Assembly (NCBI GenBank): GCA_965223165.1
Contig: CBDCVQ010000018.1
Span: 660,214 to 724,213 of the forward strand
Reading direction: 5' to 3'
Length of the DNA stretch: 64,000 nt
DNA from: JABDMH01 sp965223165
GTDB lineage: Bacteria; Bacteroidota; Bacteroidia; Chitinophagales; Saprospiraceae
Within the stretch, counting starts at the first letter, position 1. Each line of letters begins with the position of its first letter. A program made the position numbers and the translations under genes. Positions 57,611-64,000 of this stretch are shown piece by piece. The notes beneath the pieces are model-generated. The model worked only from the letters and a program-made list of their open reading frames with translations. It did no database searches and was not told the DNA's origin.

Positions 57611-60600
57611 ATGCAAGAAAACAAATCAGCCAGATCTGTCAGAAAGGGACTCAAGACGGTCCTACGCTGGCTATTGGCCTTGCTTGGATTTCTGTTTGTC
57701 CTTTCTCTCCTTATTCAGATCCCTTTCATCCAAAATGGCGTAGTGCGAGCGGTGGGAAACAAGATTTCCAAAGACCTGCAGACCGCAGTGCAGGTGGGCC
57801 ATGTTAACCTCAATTTCTTCGATGACCTAGCCCTTGACGACCTGCTCATACTCGATGAAGAGGGCGACACGCTGCTTTACAGCAAGAAGACATACCTCGA
57901 TATCGACAACCCAATCAAGGGTCTCGTCAGCGGGGAGATGCGTATCGAGGAGGTCACAATCGAAGATGCCAGTGTCTATCTGAAGACAGCGCAAGGAGGG
58001 AAGACCAACTATCAGTTCTTACTGGACTACTTGGTGCAGTCGCCAGAGGGCAGGGTGCCGGAGCAGCTGCCCGTGGAGTCCGTCGACTCCACCCCACGCT
58101 TAGAGGGATTGCAGTGGATGTTTGCCCCTGCTGAAATCCATCTTCGGCACATTGCCTTTACCCATAAAAATGATCACAAGGGGAAATATACATATCTGGT
58201 GATGCCTAGGGCAGAGGCCCAGCTCGAGCGGTCGACTCCGCAGGATCCCCTGCATTTTAGCAACGTACAAATCTTCGAACCTCAATTTCTTGAAGACAAA
58301 TTTCCGGTCAGTTGGGAGGATAGCCCGGCGACTTCAAGGACTGACCCAACCGCTGACGACGTGGTCCAAGGCTCAGAGATCAGCTCAACTGACCCACCGA
58401 AACCGTTGGCTATCCTGGTCGATCAGCTCCGCATCTACGACGGTACCGCCAGGGTCATCAACAAATACAAGCCCGTCCGCTACACGCTACCCACCGTGAT
58501 CGATCTGCGTGATGCTACTGCTCAGCATCTCAACGTCGAGCTGACAGATCTGCTGTGGCAAGGATCCGAGGGCAGCATGGCGATCACGCAGCTCTATTTT
58601 GATACCGAGGAAGGGTTTGAGATCGAATCACTGACTTCCAGAAGTGTGACTGTGGGCCCCCAAAAGACCACCTTCGAAGGCATGGCCTTGCGCACGCCCA
58701 ATAGCTATCTTACAGATCGCATCACCTTTCGATACAATCATCATCACGACTTTGGTTGGTTTGAAGACCGGATCCGCATGACGGGCAGTTTCGACGACAG
58801 CTATGTCGCGCTGAAGGACATCCTCTTTTTTGCCAACAAGCTCAACAACAATGAGTTCTTCCAGCTCAATGGCAATCAGCAAGTGCTGCTGTCTGGTCAT
58901 TTTGATGGGACCGTCAATGATCTCACGGCGCGCAACATCAGTCTCCAACTCGCCGATCAAGGATACCTGAAGGGCGATCTCAGTCTCAAAGACATCACTC
59001 GCCCGGGCCAAGAGGACATTTTGCTCGATCTTGAGGAGGCACAGGTCGACATGCTAACCCTGCGTCAGTTGATCCCAAACTTCAATGCGCCGGATAGCTA
59101 CGACAAACTGGGTCTGTTGAATTTCAGCGGAGACTTCCAGGGATCCTTCCGCAATTTTGCGGCCTCCGGTTTTTTGCAAACGGCACTGGGTGACTTTCGT
59201 ACCAATCTGCTGATCAACATTCCAGCCGAAGGGGTAAATGAGGCCGCCTACAGCGGAGACCTGGAAATGATCGATTTTGATCTGGCGCAATGGACCGAGT
59301 CCGACCTCTACAGCCTGACCTCCTTCACGGCAGAAGTCAGTGATGGGCATGGACTCAGTATTGACAACGCCTTTGCCAACCTGTACGCCAAGCTCGACAA
59401 ATTTTATTATAAGGGTTATGACTACTCCAACGCAATTTTGCAGGGAGAATTAAATCGCAGTTATTTCGATGGACAATTCTTCATTCAGGATCCGCATGTC
59501 AGCCTGGATTTTAATGGCTCCATCGATTTTTCCGACACTGTGCCAGCCTTTGACTTTGAGGCAGATGTCAATCACCTCGATCTATATCAGCTGAATCTCT
59601 CAAAAAAGCCCGTACAACTGGCCGGAGACATCGATTTCAATTTTTATTTCCACGACGTTTTCAATATTGACGGTTCGGCCGTCGGCCGCAATATTCACAT
59701 CGAGGATGCGGAGACGACCTACGACCTGGACACGGCCTCCATCTTCTCCCAGCTCGATTGGGGTGGTCAACGGTCGCTCACGATCAATTCCGACATTGCC
59801 AATTTCATGCTTCATGGCTCGTTTGATCTAGAGCATTTGCCACGCACGATCAGGGCGCTTGCCCAAGCTAAGCACCCTGAGTTTGCCAAACAATTTAATG
59901 CAGACGAGTATATCCCCGATTCATTGATCACTGAAAATGATTTTCTCTTTGAGGGATACATTTCAGACAGTCGGGGGCTCCAACGCCTTTACGACACGAC
60001 TTTCGCGGACATCAAAGATCTAACCCTCAATGGACACTTCACCAACGGCGCCGACAAACAGTTTGACTATCGCATTTATCTCCATAGTCCATCCTTGGCA
60101 TTTGGAAATAATGCCATCTACGAGCTCTCCATGCAACTCGATGGTCAAAACGAAAACAGTCGTTGGGATCTACATAGCGATCGCATTTTAGTCGGAAAGA
60201 AGGAGATCCGTCCGCTCTCGCTGGCTGCCACGCTCATTAGCGACAGCCTCAACTTTAGCCTAAAGTCAGAGGAATTGGCCAATGCCTTTTCCGACGTGAA
60301 TTTATCGGGACTATTCTACCTCAACGAGGGCTATTACCAGGTCGACCTCGCCAATAGCTCATTCGACTTTTTAGATGAACCCTGGCAGATCATTCCTGAT
60401 AATTACCTGCAGGTGGGCGACAAATATCTAAAAACAAAAAATTTGGTCTTCCTGTCTGATGACAGTTACCTCCGAGTCAGCAGTCCGGGCGACAACAGCT
60501 TGAAGGTAGAGACGGAAAAACTAGACATTTCTTTTATCGACGATTTTTTCCGAAAAAGAGAATTGGCTTTTAAAGGCTTTGCCAACTCGACGATTGATTT

Positions 60601-62542
60601 TAAGAATATTTTTTCCAAGGACGAAGTGAGTGTCAATTTGGACATCGACTCGCTTTGGATCAATGATGACTTCTACGGGCACGTAGCTGCTACAGCTCAC
60701 CATACCAATCTAGCCAGCCCGGGTGTACTAGATTTTGGCATCGTAGATGAAGGCAAATCATTGATGGCGCACGGCACCTATTTCTTCCCGGTGCTAAAGG
60801 AAGATCGGGGCCGGCCCTCCATGTATGACCTGGATTTTGAAATCGATCGCTATCCCATTGGTTTTGCGGAATATTTTATTGGTCATTCCATCAGCGGATC
60901 CACCGGCACCGTGACCGCCAGTGTCCACCTGACCGATCAAGATCGAAAGCCACACATCACCGGCACTGCGACACTCAACGGAAGCACGCAAATTGATTAT
61001 TTGGGCACGACCTATCAGATGGAGGATCAGACGGTCATCATTCGTCCCACATTGTTTGACTTTACCGGTACAGAGTTTATCGATGTGCTAGGCAATCGAG
61101 CTCAAATTTCGGGCGGCATTACCCATGACTACCTGACCAATTTTGGACTTAATACCGTTATTGCCTCTGACCGATTTCAATTTTTAAATACTACCAAGGA
61201 AGACAATATCTTGTATTACGGCACAGGTATTGGAAATGCCAGCATCGAGATCACCGGCAATTTTATTCAGGCAGATATGCGCATCAAGGCGGTGACCGGC
61301 CCAGGTTCAAAGATCCACATTCCGGTGGATTATGACTATGGCAGCCAGGGCGAGCATTTCATCCGATTTGTTTTTGAGGAAGACAGCCTCCTGGCGCGCG
61401 ACGCAACAGTAGACCTGCGAGGTATCAATCTCGACATGCAATTGGCGATCACGCCGGACGCCGAGATGCAAATCATCTTTGACGAATTTAGCGGAGATAT
61501 TATCCGGGGCACCGGCAATGGCAATCTGACCATGACCAAGGAGCGTGGCGCCAATTTTCAGATGACCGGTAAATATGTGATCGAGCAGGGTCAATATTTG
61601 TACACCCTGTTGGACTTTATCAATAAGCCTTTCTTGATCGAACGTGGTGGCGTGATCACTTGGAGTGGCGATCCGCTGGCAGCAGATCTGGACATCCAGG
61701 CAAAGTATACCGGGCTGCGAGTGCCCCCGCGAAATCTCATCGCCGAATACCTGGAGGGCCAAGCGAATAGCCGTCTGGCAGATTTTGCCGACATCAGCAC
61801 AACGGTCGATCTGGTCTTGCTACTGCGGGGCATCCTCAGTCAGCCAGAAATAGATTTTGACATCCAATTTCCCGAGATCGCACCCGACATCAAAAATGTG
61901 GTCGAGAGCAAAATGCGCGTACTCAAGGAGGACGTCAGCGAATTAAACCGGCAGGTATACGGCCTATTGTTTTTCAATTCATTTCTACCTCCCACCACCA
62001 ACCTGGACCTCACCGCCACGACGGTCAACACCTTGAGCGAATTTATTACCTCTCAACTCTCCAATTATGTGGCGGCGTACATTTCCCAGGGGGTAGAGGA
62101 TGTAGATTACATCTCCGGAGTCGATTTTTACTTTGACTATAATTACTATCGATCAGAAGATTTTATTCAGGGGCAGCAGACCGGCGTGAAGTCCGGCTCC
62201 GAGTTTGCCCTTGCACCAAACATCCGCTTCTTCGACGATCGGCTCGCATTCAGCCCTGGGGCCTCGGTGATTGAAGGCACGGTGCTGCAAGGTTCCACTT
62301 TCATCGGTACCGACGTGAAACTCGATTTTTTCCTCACCGAAGACAAAAGGCTCAAATTAAGTCTCTTCTACAAGCGCTTCCCCTCCCTGGAGGGCAGCAG
62401 AAATAAGCTGGGACTGGGCTTTCGTTTCTCCAGGAGTTATGACTCCTTCAGCGAAATATTTAAACGCAAGAAACAGAAAAAGTCAGCCAAACCGGCTACA
62501 CCAGGCACCAATGAGACGGCAGACATCTCCGAGGGGAATTAG
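57611..62542 (+). CDS. tamB: TamB-like translocation and assembly module protein (DUF490)
   Basis: 1643 residues. After a short basic N-terminus (VRKGLKTVLR) a single transmembrane helix (WLLALLGFLFVLSLLIQIPF) anchors it in the inner membrane. An AsmA-like start follows (RAVGNKISKDLQTAVQVGHV, MRIEEVTIEDASVYLKT), then a very long run of beta-strands expected to form the periplasm-spanning lipid-conducting groove of this superfamily. The C-terminal DUF490/TamB domain lies in residues about 1150-1600, with hallmarks such as GNGNLTMTKERG, YVIEQGQYLYTLLDFINKPF, GGVITWSGDPLAADLDIQAKY and the final GLGFRFSR-type beta-barrel-like strand. The tail is Lys-rich (KRKKQKKSAKPA). The length is normal for Bacteroidota members. 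The role is outer-membrane protein assembly or phospholipid transport. The minisatellite begins 8 bases after its stop. Confidence 0.92.
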   Translation: MQENKSARSVRKGLKTVLRWLLALLGFLFVLSLLIQIPFIQNGVVRAVGNKISKDLQTAVQVGHVNLNFFDDLALDDLLILDEEGDTLLYSKKTYLDIDNPIKGLVSGEMRIEEVTIEDASVYLKTAQGGKTNYQFLLDYLVQSPEGRVPEQLPVESVDSTPRLEGLQWMFAPAEIHLRHIAFTHKNDHKGKYTYLVMPRAEAQLERSTPQDPLHFSNVQIFEPQFLEDKFPVSWEDSPATSRTDPTADDVVQGSEISSTDPPKPLAILVDQLRIYDGTARVINKYKPVRYTLPTVIDLRDATAQHLNVELTDLLWQGSEGSMAITQLYFDTEEGFEIESLTSRSVTVGPQKTTFEGMALRTPNSYLTDRITFRYNHHHDFGWFEDRIRMTGSFDDSYVALKDILFFANKLNNNEFFQLNGNQQVLLSGHFDGTVNDLTARNISLQLADQGYLKGDLSLKDITRPGQEDILLDLEEAQVDMLTLRQLIPNFNAPDSYDKLGLLNFSGDFQGSFRNFAASGFLQTALGDFRTNLLINIPAEGVNEAAYSGDLEMIDFDLAQWTESDLYSLTSFTAEVSDGHGLSIDNAFANLYAKLDKFYYKGYDYSNAILQGELNRSYFDGQFFIQDPHVSLDFNGSIDFSDTVPAFDFEADVNHLDLYQLNLSKKPVQLAGDIDFNFYFHDVFNIDGSAVGRNIHIEDAETTYDLDTASIFSQLDWGGQRSLTINSDIANFMLHGSFDLEHLPRTIRALAQAKHPEFAKQFNADEYIPDSLITENDFLFEGYISDSRGLQRLYDTTFADIKDLTLNGHFTNGADKQFDYRIYLHSPSLAFGNNAIYELSMQLDGQNENSRWDLHSDRILVGKKEIRPLSLAATLISDSLNFSLKSEELANAFSDVNLSGLFYLNEGYYQVDLANSSFDFLDEPWQIIPDNYLQVGDKYLKTKNLVFLSDDSYLRVSSPGDNSLKVETEKLDISFIDDFFRKRELAFKGFANSTIDFKNIFSKDEVSVNLDIDSLWINDDFYGHVAATAHHTNLASPGVLDFGIVDEGKSLMAHGTYFFPVLKEDRGRPSMYDLDFEIDRYPIGFAEYFIGHSISGSTGTVTASVHLTDQDRKPHITGTATLNGSTQIDYLGTTYQMEDQTVIIRPTLFDFTGTEFIDVLGNRAQISGGITHDYLTNFGLNTVIASDRFQFLNTTKEDNILYYGTGIGNASIEITGNFIQADMRIKAVTGPGSKIHIPVDYDYGSQGEHFIRFVFEEDSLLARDATVDLRGINLDMQLAITPDAEMQIIFDEFSGDIIRGTGNGNLTMTKERGANFQMTGKYVIEQGQYLYTLLDFINKPFLIERGGVITWSGDPLAADLDIQAKYTGLRVPPRNLIAEYLEGQANSRLADFADISTTVDLVLLLRGILSQPEIDFDIQFPEIAPDIKNVVESKMRVLKEDVSELNRQVYGLLFFNSFLPPTTNLDLTATTVNTLSEFITSQLSNYVAAYISQGVEDVDYISGVDFYFDYNYYRSEDFIQGQQTGVKSGSEFALAPNIRFFDDRLAFSPGASVIEGTVLQGSTFIGTDVKLDFFLTEDKRLKLSLFYKRFPSLEGSRNKLGLGFRFSRSYDSFSEIFKRKKQKKSAKPATPGTNETADISEGN

Positions 62543-62549
62543 GAGTTCG

Positions 62550-63073
62550 GAGTGAGCTTGAGTGAGCTTGAGTGACTTGAGTGACTTGAGTGACTTGAGT
62601 GACTTGAGTGACTTGAGTGACTTGAGTGACTTGAGTGACTTGAGTGACTTGAGTGAGCTTGAGTGAGCTTGAGTGAGCTTGAGTGAGCTTGAGTGACTTG
62701 AGTGACTTGAGTGACTTGAGTGACTTGAGTGACTTGAGTGACTTGAGTGAGCTTGAGTGAGCTTGAGTGACTTGAGTGACTTGAGTGAGCTTGAGTGAGC
62801 TTGAGTGAGCTTGAGTGAGCTTGAGTGACTTGAGTGACTTGAGTGACTTGAGTGACTTGAGTGAGCTTGAGTGAGCTTGAGTGAGCTTGAGTGAGCTTGA
62901 GTGAGCTTGAGTGACTTGAGTGAGCTTGAGTGAGCTTGAGTGAGCTTGAGTGAGCTTGAGTGACTTGAGTGAGCTTGAGTGAGCTTGAGTGAGCTTGAGT
63001 GACTTGAGTGACTTGAGTGAGCTTGAGTGAGCTTGAGTGAGCTTGAGTGAGCTTGAGTGAGCTTGAGTGACTT
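62550..63073. repeat. Two-type minisatellite (10-bp and 9-bp units)
   Basis: This is a perfect tandem array of two units: L = GAGTGAGCTT (10 bp) and S = GAGTGACTT (9 bp, one G removed). By eye the order is L2 S9 L4 S6 L2 S2 L4 S4 L5 S1 L4 S1 L3 S2 L5 S1, that is 29 L and 26 S units, 524 bp, without any other substitution. It is followed by imperfect units to about 63100. It occupies the gap between the convergent tamB-like and aroC genes. The minus-strand ORF across it (repeated SSLK/LTQAH peptides) is a by-product of the repeat. Confidence 0.97.
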
Positions 63074-63130
63074 GAGTGAGCCTGAGCTTGAGTTTGAGAC
63101 GAGCTCTCAAGGGACGAGAATTTCTTGAGG

Positions 63131-63195
63131 CTGAGGCTGAAAAAAAAAATTCAAGTCACTCCGAAATCAAGTCACTCCGAAATCAAGTCACTCTA
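63131..63195. repeat. Inverted copies of the minisatellite unit next to the aroC stop
   Basis: AAGTCACTC, the reverse complement of the 9-bp unit, occurs at 63153, 63169 and 63185, each 16 bp apart as AAGTCACTCCGAAATC; the third overlaps the aroC stop (63193-63195). A ten-base A run at 63140-63149 precedes them. TTCGGAGTGA just after the tamB stop (62546-62555) has its inverse, TCACTCCGAA, at 63157-63166 and 63173-63182, so the 3' flanks of the two convergent genes carry the same motif on their own coding strands. On the minus strand the T-run could take part in termination of aroC. Confidence 0.85.
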
Positions 63196-64000
63196 AACCT
63201 TGTCCGTCCTGGCCCTCAGTAGGTGATCGGCCATCACCAGGCCGGCCATGGCTTCTACGATGGCGACAGCTCGGGGCACGACGCAGGGATCGTGCCGGCC
63301 CCTTCCCTGAATCTCGGCAGAGGCGCCGGACTCGTCGACGGTCTGTTGTGATTGCATGAGGGTAGCGACAGGCTTGAAAGCCACGCGAAAGTAGATGTCC
63401 ATCCCATTGGAGATGCCGCCCTGGATGCCTCCGGAGTGATTGGTCTTTGTCCGGATGTGGTCTCCCTCGGTCTCAAACAGATCGTTGTGTTGTGATCCGC
63501 GCATCTCGACGCCGCCAAAACCGGAACCGTATTCAAAGCCCTTGCAGGCGTTGATGCTGAGCATCGCCTTGCCCAGGTCAGCATGCAATTTGTCAAAGGC
63601 CGGGCTACCCAGTCCCACCGGCGACCCCTTGATCACTGCCTTGACCACCCCACCGATGGTATCGCCTGCTTTTTTGATCTCCCGGATCAATGTCTCCATT
63701 CGTTCGGCCGTGGCCGGGTGCGGGCAGCGTACCGGATTGGAATCAATCAGGGCAGGATCCACCTCCTGATGGGACTGTGCCAGGCGGATAGGACCTACCT
63801 GGTCGACGTAGGCGTAGATCTGGACGCCGTGACGGGCCAGCAGCATCCGAGCGATGGCACCGGCGGCCACGCGTGCGGCGGTTTCGCGAGCAGAGGATCG
63901 ACCCCCACCGCGAAAATCCCGATGGCCGTACTTTTTGGTGTAGGTGAAATCGGCATGGGAGGGTCGAAACTTATCCGCGATATGACTGTAGTCCTTGCTG
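63193..64000 (-). CDS. aroC: Chorismate synthase, C-terminal part (5' end outside window)
   Basis: The frame is open from the right edge to the stop at 63193-63195, 268 codons, roughly the last three quarters of a usual ~360-residue enzyme. It converts 5-enolpyruvylshikimate-3-phosphate to chorismate using reduced FMN, the last step of the shikimate pathway. Hallmarks include SHADFTYTKKYGHRDFRGGGRSS (split here as SHADFTYTKKYG and HRDFRGGGRSS), SARETAARVAAGAIAR, DTIGGVV, PVGLGSPAFDKLHADL, KGFEYGSGF, NDLF, TNHSGGIQGGISNG and the final RHDPC and EAMAGLVMADHLL. No frameshift or missing key motif was seen. Its stop codon is embedded in an inverted copy of the minisatellite unit. Confidence 0.96.
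   Translation of the reverse strand, partial: SKDYSHIADKFRPSHADFTYTKKYGHRDFRGGGRSSARETAARVAAGAIARMLLARHGVQIYAYVDQVGPIRLAQSHQEVDPALIDSNPVRCPHPATAERMETLIREIKKAGDTIGGVVKAVIKGSPVGLGSPAFDKLHADLGKAMLSINACKGFEYGSGFGGVEMRGSQHNDLFETEGDHIRTKTNHSGGIQGGISNGMDIYFRVAFKPVATLMQSQQTVDESGASAEIQGRGRHDPCVVPRAVAIVEAMAGLVMADHLLRARTDKV

Noticed and set aside
62496..63110. 204-codon ORF with repeated SSLK/LTQAH peptides
   Set aside because: It is the minus-strand translation of the minisatellite and shifts frame with each mix of 9- and 10-bp units.

Overview
The window looks like a chromosome segment of a Bacteroidota bacterium, most likely from the Saprospiria (Lewinella-like). The reasons are C-terminal type IX secretion system (T9SS) sorting domains on many large secreted proteins, HYR and P-domain ectodomains, a TamB-type protein, an M23 peptidase with the GPHVCFRF variant motif, and TAnnTTTG-like promoter elements. 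The genus cannot be fixed from the sequence alone. No tRNA, rRNA, IS element, phage gene or CRISPR array was seen.

Positions 1-49350 hold a family of six giant minus-strand paralogues, about 1570-2330 residues each: 1-6221 (cut by the left edge), 8635-14973, 16628-23386, 27178-31878, 32884-38664 and 43256-49350 (split by a frameshift). Each has a signal peptide and a variable N-terminal ectodomain. That ectodomain is a beta-rich domain plus HYR domains in the first and third, one or three P-domains in the second and fifth, a short unique domain in the fourth, and an M43 metalloprotease in the sixth. After it comes a shared Cys-rich core and a nearly invariant block of about 717 residues ending in a T9SS type A sorting domain. 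Two positions in the core carry gene-specific insertions. Sequence variants in the 3' blocks are shared in conflicting pairs, which points to gene conversion. Between the fifth and sixth lies an unrelated lipoprotein with many FG-GAP calcium-binding repeats (38900-42241).

Most gaps between these genes (6.4-8.6, 15.2-16.6, 23.6-27.1, 42.4-43.2 and 49.5-50.6 kb) are filled with non-coding direct repeats: GGTGGACGG-type modules with a GCGAGCTCGC palindrome, then units of about 168 or 252 bp, in places as higher-order repeats. Four arrays abut the terminator of a giant gene at the same point in the unit. The exception is 31.9-32.9 kb, which has no repeats but contains a terminator-linked, possibly structured RNA.

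From 50.7 kb the layout becomes ordinary: an Asp-box (BNR/sortilin-like) propeller protein, a small T9SS cargo protein, an M23 peptidase, folP, a TamB-like protein, and the 3' part of aroC at the right edge. Between tamB and aroC is a 524-bp minisatellite made of only two unit types (9 and 10 bp), with inverted copies next to the aroC stop.

Taken together, the first 49 kb reads as a cell-surface or secreted protein diversification locus: separately terminated giant genes with exchangeable N-termini, variable insert sites, a homogenised export block and repeat-filled spacers that could promote recombination. The structure is visible in the sequence; the diversification role is inference.
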